A stretch of DNA of 64,000 nt from NCBI GenBank assembly GCA_017416685.1, contig JAFQBN010000002.1, positions 248,001 through 312,000 on the forward strand. Reading direction: 5' to 3'. The notes below the pieces were generated by a model that was given only the letters and a program-made list of their open reading frames with translations, did not search any database and had not been told where the DNA came from. This DNA is from Oscillospiraceae bacterium (lineage in GTDB: Bacteria; Bacillota; Clostridia; Oscillospirales; Oscillospiraceae). The position numbers and the translations under genes were made by a program. Shown piece by piece: positions 34,301-42,942 of this stretch (position 1 is the first letter of the stretch; each line of letters begins with the position of its first letter).

Positions 34301-34875
34301 AGGCGAATGATGCCCGCATTGACCTGCCGCTGGGAGGGAATGCCGTGGTCCTGCAGCTCCAGATAGTAACCATCCTCACCAAAAATATCCCGCATTTCCA
34401 GCGCATGAACCTTGGCTCCTTCGTAGTCATTTGCCAGCAGGCGGCGGGGGATCTCACCGCCCAGACAGGCCGAGCAGGCGATCAGGCCTGCGCTGTGCGC
34501 GCGCAGCATGTCCATATCCACACGGGGCTTGATGTAAAACCCCTCGGTAAAGGCACAGGACACCATGTAGGACAGGTTGCGATACCCCTCCTCATTGCGG
34601 CACAGCAGCACCAGGTGGCGGGCCTCGCTGTCCAGCTCATGGACCTTGTCAAACCGGGTGCGGGGAGCCACATAGACCTCGCAGCCGATAATAGGCTTGA
34701 TGTCCGCCTTTTTACAGGCGCGGTAGAAGTCGATAGCGCCGAACATTACGCCGTGGTCGGTGATGGCCACAGCGGTCTGTCCCAGCTCTTTTACCCGCTC
34801 CACCAGCTTGGAGATACGGCATGCGCCGTCCAGCAGGGAGTACTCCGTATGCAGATGTAAGTGGACAAAGGACAT
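31393..34875 (-). CDS. dnaE: DNA polymerase III alpha subunit (DnaE)
   Basis: This protein of about 1160 residues starts with a PHP domain (HLHLHTEYSLLDG) and has the polymerase active-site PDIDIDFC and GPGRGSAAGSM. Helix-hairpin-helix and OB-fold regions close it (VAGIISRYKTKTTRNN). It is the DnaE type. The Gram-positive PolC, if present, is elsewhere. ATG at 34875 is chosen over the GTG at 34884 because GGGTGAG lies just upstream. It ends the whiA-yvcK-rapZ-murB-hprK gene run, an arrangement common in Clostridia. Confidence 0.96.
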   Translation of the reverse strand: MSFVHLHLHTEYSLLDGACRISKLVERVKELGQTAVAITDHGVMFGAIDFYRACKKADIKPIIGCEVYVAPRTRFDKVHELDSEARHLVLLCRNEEGYRNLSYMVSCAFTEGFYIKPRVDMDMLRAHSAGLIACSACLGGEIPRRLLANDYEGAKVHALEMRDIFGEDGYYLELQDHGIPSQRQVNAGIIRLHEETGIPIIATNDAHYLTREDAETQDILMCIQMGKTLDDPGRMKFETEEFYIKSEQEMLDLFPQYPEAIENTAKIAQLCNMDFEFGHYHLPEFKLPEGWDNATEYFKYLCRKGFDWRYPNGTQENRKQLEYEMGVIEQMGFVDYFLIVSDFIGYAKSHGIPVGPGRGSAAGSMVSYCLNITDIDPLKYSLYFERFLNPERVTMPDIDIDFCIRRRQDVIDYVSRKYGEDHVAQIVTFGTMKAKAAIRDVGRVLNLPYAEVDNIAKQVPFALDMTLDKALELSKPFRELYDENDTVRKLVDTARKLEGMPRNSSTHAAGVVITKKPVYEYVPLATNDDLAVTQYTMVTLEELGLLKMDFLGLRNLTILDDAVELVRQEQPDFSIADIPDNDPEVYKMLCEGRTSGVFQMESAGMTGVCVGLKPKSVEDITAIIALYRPGPMDSIPRFIACAQDPKLVRYKHPLLEPILSVTYGCIVYQEQVIEIFRRLAGYSLGQADMVRRAMSKKKEKDIIRERESFLHGDPERNITGCVAHGIPEEVAQSIYDEILDFASYAFNKAHAVSYAVVAYQTAWFKCHYPRQYMAALLTSVLDDQDKVAEYIGECKNCGIALLPPDVNESGTSFTVSGENLRFGLAAVKGVGVGAVDALLAERVKNGPFTDFVDFCERMFVDLNRRVVENLIRCGAFDSMGYKRSQLLAVFGQVLDGIAAARKRNLEGQLDLFGMASAEEETAPVTLQLPDLPEFSPQELMAMEKETTGLYLSGHPMDAYRQAARRRGAVSIGSILADFKREEGPVTYRDEQKVTVAGIISRYKTKTTRNNTLMAYVTLEDDTGSMELLVFARTLGESGNYIRENSPVIVSGRLSVRDEKEPQILCDTLRPIGDLDQEAEQVRPAPEQPRPVGSKLYLKLPDREDPRLRKVKLVLSMFPGAGQAILYFADTGTRMGTPCVIHPSLVKEMQEILGGENVVVK

Positions 34876-34906
34876 ATTGCTCACCCAACTTTTCTGTTTC
34901 GTTCAA

Positions 34907-35389
34907 TCATTGCTCCGCCGCCTGCTTCAGGGTATCCCCGGTCAGGCGGTAAATAGTCCAATCTTCCATAGGGACGGCACACATGCGCTTGGTGTAAAAC
35001 TCAATGGAGGGGGTATTCCAGTCAAGGCATGCCCACTCCAACCGACCACATTCCCGCTCCTCAGCGATGGCGGCAAGCTTCTTCAGCAAACCCTTGCCAT
35101 AGCCTTTCCCACGGTGTTCCGGCAGCACGAACAGGTCCTCCAGATAGATACCCGCCCGGCCCAAAAAGGTGGAGAAGTTGTGGAAAAACAGGGCAAAGCC
35201 CACTTCCCTGCCCTCTTCCAGCGCGAAGAGGACCTCAGCCTTACTTTTTTCAAAAACCCACTCACGCAGCAGTTCCGGCGTGGCGACCACCTCGTGGGCC
35301 ATGTGTTCGTACTCGGCCAGCGCGCGGATGAAATTCAATATGGTTTGCTCGTCACCGGGGACGGCCATACGAAAGGACAAACCGCTCAT
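34907..35389 (-). CDS. GNAT-family N-acetyltransferase
   Basis: The 160-residue protein has the GNAT acetyl-CoA motif LPEHRGKGYGKGLLKKLA (Q/RxxGxG/A-like), with the preceding beta strand IYLEDLFVLP. It resembles diamine acetyltransferase-like members (AEYEHMAHEV at the N-terminus). The substrate is not determined. ATG at 35389 follows AAAGGAG inside the upstream VanZ-like gene's tail. Confidence 0.88.
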   Translation of the reverse strand: MSGLSFRMAVPGDEQTILNFIRALAEYEHMAHEVVATPELLREWVFEKSKAEVLFALEEGREVGFALFFHNFSTFLGRAGIYLEDLFVLPEHRGKGYGKGLLKKLAAIAEERECGRLEWACLDWNTPSIEFYTKRMCAVPMEDWTIYRLTGDTLKQAAEQ

Positions 35390-36003
35390 TTCTTTGCTCC
35401 TTTGAACCAGGAATAAATCGACTGACACAGCCGGGTCACCACCCAGCCGGCCAATGCTCCCATAAAATTCAGGATGGAGTCATCCACATCGGCAACCCCA
35501 AATCCCGTGTACCACTGCAGCCACTCCACCCCGGCGCAGACCAACGCCAGCAGCGGTACTGCCAGCCACACTCGCCGCATAGAGCGGAACATGACCGGCA
35601 GCAGCACACCCAGTGGGATGAGGATGACCACGTTGCCCAGCAGATTGAACAGGCTGGACAAGCTGCCCGTTCTGCGGAAATGGCTCCAGAAGCGGCTGAT
35701 GGTGTAAAAGGGTTCCAAATTCACCGCACCGCCCCAGGCCCGGTCCAGATGGAACAGGCCGCCGAAAAACAGCATAACAGACAGGATAGCAAGGTAATAG
35801 ACAAGCAATACCCATAACCCCTTGCGGCGATAGCTTCCTGCCTCAGCACGGCTCATGCCATGCGTGCGCAGCAGCACACCAAAGCCCGCCAGCATGACGG
35901 ATGCCAGCGGCACGATAAGCTGATGATTGACCGAAAGCCTGTCCCCCATCAGCAGCCACAGGGCGTTCAGCGCCGCTGCGGCAAGGTAACAAAACACGCT
36001 CAT
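35386..36003 (-). CDS. VanZ-like membrane protein
   Basis: A 205-residue protein with about five membrane segments and the VanZ-family blocks NLEPFYTISRFW, LLGNVVILIPLGVLLP and the ending NFMGALAGW. The founding member confers low-level teicoplanin resistance, but most homologues are general envelope proteins. It overlaps whiA by four bases and the GNAT gene by four, so it belongs to this operon. Confidence 0.85.
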   Translation of the reverse strand: MSVFCYLAAAALNALWLLMGDRLSVNHQLIVPLASVMLAGFGVLLRTHGMSRAEAGSYRRKGLWVLLVYYLAILSVMLFFGGLFHLDRAWGGAVNLEPFYTISRFWSHFRRTGSLSSLFNLLGNVVILIPLGVLLPVMFRSMRRVWLAVPLLALVCAGVEWLQWYTGFGVADVDDSILNFMGALAGWVVTRLCQSIYSWFKGAKK

Positions 36004-36899
36004 GCTTCCCCGTGTCCCAGCTCCACCAGCTTGCGCAGGCGGTGGTTCATGGCCGACTTGGTCACCGGCGGATCGCAGCGGTCGGCAAGCTGGGCCAGCG
36101 TATCCTCCGGGTGGGCCGCACGCAGGCGGGCCGTCTCCTTCAGCTTGTCGGGCAGGGTATCCAGCAGTCCGGTCTGTTCCAGCAGACGGATAGCCTCCAG
36201 CTGGCTTTGGGCCGCCTCCACAGCCTTGTCCAAATTGGCAGCATCGCAGTTGACCCGGCGGTTCACACTGCCCCGCAGGGTCTTTTCCACCTTGGCATTC
36301 ATGATCTCCATGGCAGAGATAGGCGCGCCGACCCCGGTAAGAAAATCTTCAATTGCCTCACTTTGCTTGAAGTAAGCGATGTAATTGGCCTTGCGGGTGA
36401 CCTGCTTGGGCGCAAATCCGCACTCCTGCATCAGGGCATGGGCCTCCCGGCTGACGTTGAAGTGGGAGGTGGCCAGTTCCAGATGATACCCCTTCTCCGG
36501 GTCGGTCACCGAGCCGCCGGCCAGAAACGCCCCCCGCAGGAAGGCAAGCCGGCAGCACGTCTCCTCCAACACGGCGAAGTTGATGTGGTGGGCCAGCATA
36601 TTTTTTACGTCAATTCCAAACGTCTCCCGGATGATACTCATTTTTTCCGGGTCAGTGATGCCGAACACCCGCTTGCCTGTGGCCTCCGGCCGGGGCAGGC
36701 GGTCGAACTCAATGCGGAACGCCTTTTTGAACAGGGCGGGCAGACGGGCAGAAAAGGCATCACTTTCCGTGACGATGCGCACCTGACTGCTGAACTGGTT
36801 GCAGAACAGCAGCACACCGTAAGCCTCCGCCTGAGCGCAGCATTTTTTATTCAGGCCGGAGCGGCACAGCTCCGCCTTGACGTCAGATGCAAATGACAT
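36000..36899 (-). CDS. whiA: DNA-binding protein WhiA
   Basis: The 299-residue protein has the WhiA N-terminal LAGLIDADG-derived fold (AYGVLLFCNQF, FLRGAFLAGGSVTDPEKGYHLE) and a C-terminal helix-turn-helix (TLAQLADRCDPPVTKSAMNHRLRKL). In actinobacteria it controls sporulation septation; in Firmicutes it affects division and chromosome segregation. Its position next to yvcK and rapZ is the standard arrangement. Confidence 0.95.
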   Translation of the reverse strand: MSFASDVKAELCRSGLNKKCCAQAEAYGVLLFCNQFSSQVRIVTESDAFSARLPALFKKAFRIEFDRLPRPEATGKRVFGITDPEKMSIIRETFGIDVKNMLAHHINFAVLEETCCRLAFLRGAFLAGGSVTDPEKGYHLELATSHFNVSREAHALMQECGFAPKQVTRKANYIAYFKQSEAIEDFLTGVGAPISAMEIMNAKVEKTLRGSVNRRVNCDAANLDKAVEAAQSQLEAIRLLEQTGLLDTLPDKLKETARLRAAHPEDTLAQLADRCDPPVTKSAMNHRLRKLVELGHGEA

Positions 36900-36922
36900 A
36901 TCCTCTCACCTGTCTTCCCGCG

Positions 36923-37930
36923 TTATCTCGTTCGCATTTTCTGTTGATAGACCCGCAGCACCTCGCGGGCAAGACGGTCGGAGCTGTGACGGGCAAAGTT
37001 GCTGTCCTGAGAGGCCACGGGCCGCTCCACCAGTTCCAGCCCCATAGCGGCAAACCGCTCCCGATCCACCGTCAGCGGCACCGCATCTTCCTGTCTGTAT
37101 CGCTCCAGCAGCCAGCCGGGTACCGCCTGACTGTTGGCAAGGCACAGATCCACCATCCCCGGCGCACCGTGAGCCATCAGCGCCTCCACATGGTCGGCGG
37201 CGGTGTACCCCTCGGTCTCGCCCTCCTGGGTCATGATGTTGCAGATGTACATTTTCAGACCCCCGGCATTGCACAGGGCTTCCACAACACCGTCCACCAG
37301 CAAATTGGGAATAATGCTGGTGTAAAGACTGCCGGGACCGAGCAAAATCAGGTCCGCCTGCGCGATGGCATCCAGCGCATCGGGCAGGGCCGGAGGATGC
37401 TCCGGAATCAGGGCAACGCGGGAAATACGGCAATCCTGTTCCTTTTTGAATGCAAAAATGCTGGATTCCCCCACGATGCTGCTTCCGTTTTCAAACACGG
37501 CCTCCAACTGCACATCGGCGCCGGTCACAGGCAGAACACGTCCGGTAATGGCCAAAACGCGGCCCATCTGCCGCACCGCCTCCTCAAAAGAGCCGGTCAC
37601 GCCATCCATGGCCGCCAGCAGCAGGTTGCCGAAGCACTGGCCCCGCAGGCTGCCCTCGGTAAAACGATACTTCAGCAGGTCGGTCATAATGGGTTCGGCA
37701 TTGGCCAACGCTTCCATACAGTGGCGGATATCGCCGGGAGGCAGAATGCCGATGTCCCGCCGCAGCATGCCGGAGCCGCCGCCGTCATCGGACACGGTGA
37801 CGATAGCGGTCAGATTGGCCGTATAGCGCTTCAATCCGCGCAGCAGAGTGGACAGGCCCGTTCCGCCGCCGATAACGACGATTTTTGGCCCGTTTTCCCA
37901 GCTGTGGCGGTCGGTAAAATCAAAAAACAT
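36923..37930 (-). CDS. YvcK/CofD-family gluconeogenesis factor
   Basis: A 335-residue protein with IVVIGGGTGLSTLLRGLK and SDDGGGSGMLRRDIG, the nucleotide-sugar-binding signature of YvcK. YvcK binds UDP-sugars and supports cell shape and growth on gluconeogenic carbon. ATG at 37930 follows AAGGTG by six bases; the GTG at 37939 lies within that site. It stands between rapZ and whiA in the conserved order. Confidence 0.93.
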   Translation of the reverse strand: MFFDFTDRHSWENGPKIVVIGGGTGLSTLLRGLKRYTANLTAIVTVSDDGGGSGMLRRDIGILPPGDIRHCMEALANAEPIMTDLLKYRFTEGSLRGQCFGNLLLAAMDGVTGSFEEAVRQMGRVLAITGRVLPVTGADVQLEAVFENGSSIVGESSIFAFKKEQDCRISRVALIPEHPPALPDALDAIAQADLILLGPGSLYTSIIPNLLVDGVVEALCNAGGLKMYICNIMTQEGETEGYTAADHVEALMAHGAPGMVDLCLANSQAVPGWLLERYRQEDAVPLTVDRERFAAMGLELVERPVASQDSNFARHSSDRLAREVLRVYQQKMRTR

Positions 37931-37941
37931 ATCGTTCACCT

Positions 37942-38805
37942 TCAGTTCCGAAGCATATCCCGATGGTTCTCCGCCACAGGATAACCGCAGTTGGCAACAA
38001 ACTCCGCCAACCGGTGGGAAACCGCCACAGAGCGGTGACGGCCACCGGTACAGCCCACGGCGATGAATAGGGCGGATTTTCCCTCCTCTTTGTACCGAGG
38101 CAGCAAAAACTGCAGCATATCACACAGCCGCCTCATGAACTCCACGGCACTGTCATCGTTGAAAACGTAATCAGCCACCGGCTGCTCCAACCCCGTGTGG
38201 GGGCGCAGCTGGGGGTCATAGTGGGGGTTTGCCATAAAGCGAACATCAAACACCAGGTCCGCCTCCGGCGGAATGCCGTATTTGAATCCAAAGGACGTCA
38301 CGTTTACCCGCATCTCGTCCGCGTGGCTGTCCCGGCTGCGGAAAATTTTCAGCAGCATATCCTTCAGTTTCAGCTTGGGCAGTTCGGTGGTATCCACCAC
38401 CCAATCTGCCTTCTCCCGCAGGGGCGCAAGCAGCTCGCGCTCGGCGGCAAGGGCGGCCTCCAGTCCCTCCTGCTCCGCTTCAAGGGGGTGGCTGCGGCGG
38501 GTCTCTTTATACCGCTTGATAATGGTACTGTCGGCGGCATCCATGAAAAGGATGCGCACCGGGCAGTGGCTTCGCTCCAACTCGTCCAGCACACGGGACA
38601 GGCCCTCAAAGGCCGCGCCGGCACGCACATCCGTGACCAGCGCCATCCGCTTGTACTCACCGCTGCCCCCCATACCCAGCTCGGCAAACTTGCCGATCAA
38701 AGGTACGGGCAGGTTATCCACACAGAAGAACCCCATGTCCTCCATACAGTTGGCGGCATAGCTTTTCCCCGCGCCGGACATGCCGGTCACAATGATAAAT
38801 TCCAT
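37942..38805 (-). CDS. rapZ: RNase adapter / nucleotide-binding protein RapZ (YvcJ)
   Basis: A 287-residue P-loop protein with GMSGAGKS (8-15), MDAADSTIIKRYKETRRSHPL and the C-terminal AVGCTGGRHRSVAVSHRLAE block. In enterobacteria RapZ steers RNase E to small RNAs; in Firmicutes YvcJ hydrolyses nucleotides and its role is less clear. Start ATG at 38805 has AAAGGTG upstream. Confidence 0.94.
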   Translation of the reverse strand: MEFIIVTGMSGAGKSYAANCMEDMGFFCVDNLPVPLIGKFAELGMGGSGEYKRMALVTDVRAGAAFEGLSRVLDELERSHCPVRILFMDAADSTIIKRYKETRRSHPLEAEQEGLEAALAAERELLAPLREKADWVVDTTELPKLKLKDMLLKIFRSRDSHADEMRVNVTSFGFKYGIPPEADLVFDVRFMANPHYDPQLRPHTGLEQPVADYVFNDDSAVEFMRRLCDMLQFLLPRYKEEGKSALFIAVGCTGGRHRSVAVSHRLAEFVANCGYPVAENHRDMLRN

Positions 38806-38836
38806 CTTCCATCACCTTTTCCGTCTGCCGGAAAAA

Positions 38837-39739
38837 TCAATCCAGCACCTTGACTTCCATCTCAAGTTCCACCCCGGTGGCCTCATGCACCTTTCGGCGC
38901 ACCTGCTCCACCAGAGCCAGCACATCGGCGCAGGTCGCCCCGCCCCGGTTGACCACAAATCCCGCATGCTTTTCCGAAACCTGCGCTCCGCCCACCTGCA
39001 GGCCCTTCAGCCCGCATCGGTCGATGAGCGCCGCGGCAAAGTGACCCACGGGCCGCTTGAACATACTGCCCGCGCTGGGGTATTCCAGCGGCTGTTTATC
39101 CCGGCGGCGGACAGCCAACTCGTCCATGCGGGCGGTGACAGCCACGGGGTCACCGGGAGCAAGTTCCATCCGGGCCGACAAGATCATGCGTCTGCCATCG
39201 GAAAATGCGCTGTGGCGATAGGCAAAATCAAATTCCTCCGCCTGCTCCACACTGCCATCTGCATTCAGGCAGGTCACGCCCACGACCACCTGTGCCATCT
39301 CGCCGTCGTAGGCACCGGCGTTCATGGTCACCGCGCCCCCCAGACTGCCGGGGATCCCGTGCGCAAATTCCAGTCCTGTCAGGCCCGCATCCCGGGCCAG
39401 CACAGCAAGCCGGGCCAGTGTGATCCCGCACTCCGCGGTAACGGCAGTTCCCTCTACTACACAGCCTTTCATCCCGGAGGTCTTGATGATGAACTGCTCG
39501 ACCCCCTCGTCGGGGACCAGCAGGTTGGAGCCGTTGCCCATGAAGAAGGGCGTGATACCCAGTTCTGCCGCTGCGCGCACAGCACACACCGCCTGTTCCG
39601 TATCCACAGGCAGCGCCATCAGCCGGGCCGGGCCGCCGATATGGAAGGAGGTATGACTGCTCATAGGCTCAAAGGGGCGCAATTCCAGCCCCGGACACAC
39701 CTCATTCAGCCGTTTTGCAAGTTGTTCGAACCGCTCCAT
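38837..39739 (-). CDS. murB: UDP-N-acetylenolpyruvoylglucosamine reductase
   Basis: The 300-residue flavoenzyme makes UDP-MurNAc. It has SSHTSFHIGGPA, FMGNGSNLLV, GIPGSLGGAVTMNAGAY and RRDKQPLEYPSAGSMFKRP, typical of the shorter type II MurB. ATG at 39739 follows GAGGAAC. It sits between hprK and rapZ. Confidence 0.96.
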   Translation of the reverse strand: MERFEQLAKRLNEVCPGLELRPFEPMSSHTSFHIGGPARLMALPVDTEQAVCAVRAAAELGITPFFMGNGSNLLVPDEGVEQFIIKTSGMKGCVVEGTAVTAECGITLARLAVLARDAGLTGLEFAHGIPGSLGGAVTMNAGAYDGEMAQVVVGVTCLNADGSVEQAEEFDFAYRHSAFSDGRRMILSARMELAPGDPVAVTARMDELAVRRRDKQPLEYPSAGSMFKRPVGHFAAALIDRCGLKGLQVGGAQVSEKHAGFVVNRGGATCADVLALVEQVRRKVHEATGVELEMEVKVLD

Positions 39740-39836
39740 ACGCGTTCCTCATTTCCGGGCAGCCACGATGGGTATACTGCACCAAACTATAATCCAATTT
39801 ATTATAACAAATCTTGCAGACAAATAGAATACCTTA

Positions 39837-39872
39837 AATAAAAAAAGTGGGGCGATCTACGCCCCACTTTTC
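39837..39872 (-). terminator. Terminator of hprK
   Basis: AAGTGGGGCG and its complement make a stem of about ten base pairs after the hprK stop, followed by T7. Confidence 0.88.
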
Positions 39873-39874
39873 AC

Positions 39875-40819
39875 TCAGATCTCCTGATTTTGACGGAAGT
39901 ACTCGTCCATACGCTGGCTCAGCTCCAGCGCAGCGTTGTGGCCCATCTTGCGGTTGCGGTTATTCATGGCCGCCACCTCAAGAATACTGGCCAGATTTCG
40001 GCCCGGCTTGACCGGTATGGTCACGGAAGGCAGGGGCGTATCCAAAAGGATGGTATAGTTATTGTCCATCCCCAGGCGGTCGTAGACCTTCCCCTCTTTC
40101 CACGCCTCCAGATTGACCACAAAGTCAATTTCCTGGCTGTCCTTGATGGCACCCATACCAAACAGGCGGCGCACGTCGATGACACCGATGCCGCGCAGCT
40201 CCATGTAGTGACGAATAAGTTCCGGCGCGGTGGCCACCAGATTGCCCGCGTTGTCCTTGTAGATCTCCACAGCATCGTCAGCAATGATGCGGTGACCGCG
40301 CTTGATCAGCTCAATGGCCACCTCGCTCTTACCCACACCGGACTCACCCTGGATCAGCACGCCTTCGCCATACACCTCCAGCATAACACCGGAACAGGTC
40401 AGGCGTGGCGACATGTGCAGACGCAGACTGCCGATAAGAGAGCTGGTAAAGATGGAGGTCGCCTCATGGGTGCGCAGGATGGTGCGGTCGTACTTTTCCG
40501 CCATCTCCATACATTCGGGGAACGGCTCCATCCCCCGGGTGATGATCAGGCCGGGGACCGGGTGGGCCAGCAGGCGGTCAAAGCTCTTTCTCCGCTCGTC
40601 AGGCGTCAGCTTGGACAGATAGGTCGTCTCCACCAGACCAATGACCAGCAGGCGCTCCTCATCAAAGTGGTCAAAAAAACCGATCAGGGGCAGACCGGGA
40701 CGGTTGATGTCCGCGGTACGCAGGGGGTACTCGCCGAAATTCTCACCGCTGCGCAGAATTTCAAGATGGAACTGCTCAATAATTTCCTTCAGCTTGACGC
40801 TGGGACCCTCCTGTGGCAT
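39875..40819 (-). CDS. hprK: HPr kinase/phosphorylase
   Basis: The 314-residue enzyme phosphorylates HPr on Ser46 to drive carbon catabolite repression in Firmicutes. The P-loop is GESGVGKS (158-165), and ELRGIGVIDVRRLFG is the HPrK family signature. ATG at 40819 follows AAAGGAG. It is separated from murB by its own terminator. Confidence 0.96.
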   Translation of the reverse strand: MPQEGPSVKLKEIIEQFHLEILRSGENFGEYPLRTADINRPGLPLIGFFDHFDEERLLVIGLVETTYLSKLTPDERRKSFDRLLAHPVPGLIITRGMEPFPECMEMAEKYDRTILRTHEATSIFTSSLIGSLRLHMSPRLTCSGVMLEVYGEGVLIQGESGVGKSEVAIELIKRGHRIIADDAVEIYKDNAGNLVATAPELIRHYMELRGIGVIDVRRLFGMGAIKDSQEIDFVVNLEAWKEGKVYDRLGMDNNYTILLDTPLPSVTIPVKPGRNLASILEVAAMNNRNRKMGHNAALELSQRMDEYFRQNQEI

Positions 40820-40938
40820 AGCAGTCGCTCCTTTGCTTGTTATTTGTTCCAGTATAGCCTATTTTTCTCTGCGGCGCAAGTACATTCCGTCCCGCACATG
40901 CCCTCCGCTGACTTTTCGAAAAAAACTTGAAAAAGCTC

Positions 40939-40967
40939 TTGCTTTTTGATAAACAATCTGCTATTAT
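40939..40967 (+). promoter_or_regulatory. Promoter of rpmB
   Basis: TTGCTT (40939-40944), 17-base spacer, TATTAT (40962-40967). Confidence 0.65.
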
Positions 40968-41025
40968 ATCTGTCGATACTCCGATTTGTGATTTGAGTGT
41001 ACTTCTAAACGAGGAGGTAAGCGAA

Positions 41026-41214
41026 ATGGCCAAATGTGAATTCTGCGACAAGGGCATGGTGTTCGGCATTCAGGTGTCCCACTCCCACCGCCGTTCCAAC
41101 CGCCCCTGGAAGCCCAACGTGAAGCGTGTCAAGGCGATCGTGAATGGCGCCCCCACTCATGTGTACGTCTGCACCAGATGCCTCCGTTCCGGTAAGGTCA
41201 CCCGTGCGGTGTGA
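41026..41214 (+). CDS. rpmB: 50S ribosomal protein L28 (zinc-binding type)
   Basis: The 62-residue protein starts MAKCEFCDKGMVFG and ends with VCTRCLRSGKV. Two CxxC pairs (CEFC and CTRC) make it the zinc-binding form. ATG at 41026 follows GAGGAGG; upstream in-frame starts have no such site. It has its own promoter and terminator. It stands alone, convergent with rnmV. Confidence 0.95.
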   Translation: MAKCEFCDKGMVFGIQVSHSHRRSNRPWKPNVKRVKAIVNGAPTHVYVCTRCLRSGKVTRAV

Positions 41215-41230
41215 TTGATAAGGCAAACTA

Positions 41231-41263
41231 AAACTCCGTGTCCGATGGACACGGAGTTTTTTT
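41231..41263. terminator. Terminator between rpmB and rnmV
   Basis: AACTCCGTGTCC with its complement forms a stem of about 12 base pairs followed by T7. It probably serves both converging genes. Confidence 0.88.
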
Positions 41264-41858
41264 ATTCTTTCAACTGTAAAAGTGCCGCGTCCAATTCTCT
41301 TTTGGTGCAGCAGGTATTCAAATATTGCAGCAGGGCGTTTGCCGACATATGCCGGGGCAACCCAAGCACACGGAGCAGTTCGCCCCGGCGCGCACCGCTG
41401 TCCGGCGTACCGGTAAGGCCAAAACGCATCAGGTCCGCCTTGGTCAGGGCAAGGTCACAGACAGAAGCCTCCGCCCCCTCCAGCACCGTGGCACCGGCAT
41501 GGAGCAGCGCCTGCTCCAAAATTGCGGGGTCCATGCCCTCCACGCCCAGCTTCCCCTCCTTGCCGGGGCGGATCTTGCGCCGCTCCTTTCCCATGATGTC
41601 CGGGACATAGGCATGCTTGAGATATTGTGGGTCAACGGCACTTTTAATGCGGTTTCGGATGACAAATCCCGCCCCATCCGGGTCGGTAAAGACGATCAGC
41701 CCCCGCTTTTGCGCCAGACGGCGCAGCAGGTCCATCTGCTCCTCATTTTTGAAAATACCGAATCCTCCCGTCTCCACGATGAGGGTATCCACCACCTGAG
41801 ACAGGGTGTTCTTATCGTAGCGGCCCTCCACCACCACAGCTTCGCGAATGCGCAGCAT
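41262..41858 (-). CDS. rnmV: Ribonuclease M5
   Basis: The 198-residue Toprim-domain nuclease matures 5S rRNA in Firmicutes. VVVEGRYDKNTL at the N-terminus is the Toprim Glu box, and IVFTDPDGAG is the DxD box, with MGKERRKIRPGKEGKLGVEGMD following as in RnmV. It is 12 bases downstream of holA. No 5S rRNA gene is in this window. Confidence 0.94.
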   Translation of the reverse strand: MLRIREAVVVEGRYDKNTLSQVVDTLIVETGGFGIFKNEEQMDLLRRLAQKRGLIVFTDPDGAGFVIRNRIKSAVDPQYLKHAYVPDIMGKERRKIRPGKEGKLGVEGMDPAILEQALLHAGATVLEGAEASVCDLALTKADLMRFGLTGTPDSGARRGELLRVLGLPRHMSANALLQYLNTCCTKRELDAALLQLKE

Positions 41859-41870
41859 ACATCCGCCCCC

Positions 41871-42923
41871 TCAGTTGTCGGCCCTGCCCGCCGGGGTGGA
41901 CAGCTCCAGCAGCAGGTCCGCCATCAGCTCCCGCTCGGTGCCGCTGCTGGACTTCAGGGCCAGATCGGTTTTTGCACACGCAATGACCGCCTTGCGGCAC
42001 CAAGCCAAAGAGAACCGACGTGCGTTGTTCATCAGCTTTTCCGCAGGGTAGGGCTTCATCCCCCACTGAGCCGCCAGATCCCCCGCCGTACCGTGCCGTT
42101 CCATGCACAGCCGGGCGGAGTACAGCTGCCGCAGCTGCTTGCCCAGGGCCGCAAGGATGGGAATGGCTTTCTCCTGCATTTGGAACAACTCACCCAGCAC
42201 CTGGGCAGCCTTGTCGAAGTTGCCCACGCCAATGGCGTTGGTCATTTCAAAGACCACCGCATCCAGCTGGGGGGTAGCCACCGCATCAATGTCCTGCCGT
42301 GTAACGCGCTCGCCCCTGGCAAAGGCCGCTATCTTTTCGATCTCACCGATGAGGGCGTTCATCAAGTCACCGCACAGGAAGATGAGATACTGGGCCTGCT
42401 CCGTGTCGATATCTTTGCTCAGGGCCCGGAAGCGGCGGCGGACCCAGTCAACGAGGTCCCCCTGCTCCTGTCGGGCAAATTCCACCACGCTTCCATGCTC
42501 TTTCAATGCCGCCGCCAACTTGGTGCGGGCATCAGCCTTGTAGACCAGCGTGTCGTACACGAACACTACACAGCAGTAGTCGGGAAGCTGTCCAAACAGC
42601 TCGGCCATTGCCTGCCGGTCAGACTCCGGGGCCTTGAACAGGTCGTAGTCCTCCACCAGCACCATGGTGCGCTCACTCATCATGGGCAGGGCATCCACCG
42701 TCTGTTCCAGCAGTTCCGGGGTCAGTTCCTTTCCGGACAGCACGTGCAGGTTGAAGTCTGCCATCCCCTGCCCCACCAGCTGCTCTTTCATCTTTTCCAG
42801 ATAGTAGCTGCGCAGATAGGCCTCTTCGCCGTGCAGCACATAGAGCCGTCCGAGGGTGCCGGCGGACAGATCCTGCTTGAACTGTTTGTATGCCGAGTTG
42901 TCTGCTTTCTGCTTGACAGCCAT
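41871..42923 (-). CDS. holA: DNA polymerase III delta subunit (HolA)
   Basis: The 350-residue clamp-loader subunit contains LYVLHGEEAYLRSYYLE, LLEQTVDALPMMSERTMVLVEDYD and the C-terminal ALGKQLRQLYSARL, matching HolA. ATG at 42923 follows AAAGGGG; a Met ten residues upstream lies within the comEC end. The comEC-holA pairing is common in bacteria. Confidence 0.94.
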   Translation of the reverse strand: MAVKQKADNSAYKQFKQDLSAGTLGRLYVLHGEEAYLRSYYLEKMKEQLVGQGMADFNLHVLSGKELTPELLEQTVDALPMMSERTMVLVEDYDLFKAPESDRQAMAELFGQLPDYCCVVFVYDTLVYKADARTKLAAALKEHGSVVEFARQEQGDLVDWVRRRFRALSKDIDTEQAQYLIFLCGDLMNALIGEIEKIAAFARGERVTRQDIDAVATPQLDAVVFEMTNAIGVGNFDKAAQVLGELFQMQEKAIPILAALGKQLRQLYSARLCMERHGTAGDLAAQWGMKPYPAEKLMNNARRFSLAWCRKAVIACAKTDLALKSSSGTERELMADLLLELSTPAGRADN

Positions 42924-42942
42924 GCCGTCACGCCCCTTTCTG

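Noticed and set aside
31453..34860. Plus-strand open frame of 1135 codons over dnaE
   Set aside because: Antisense shadow of dnaE, with no recognisable domain.
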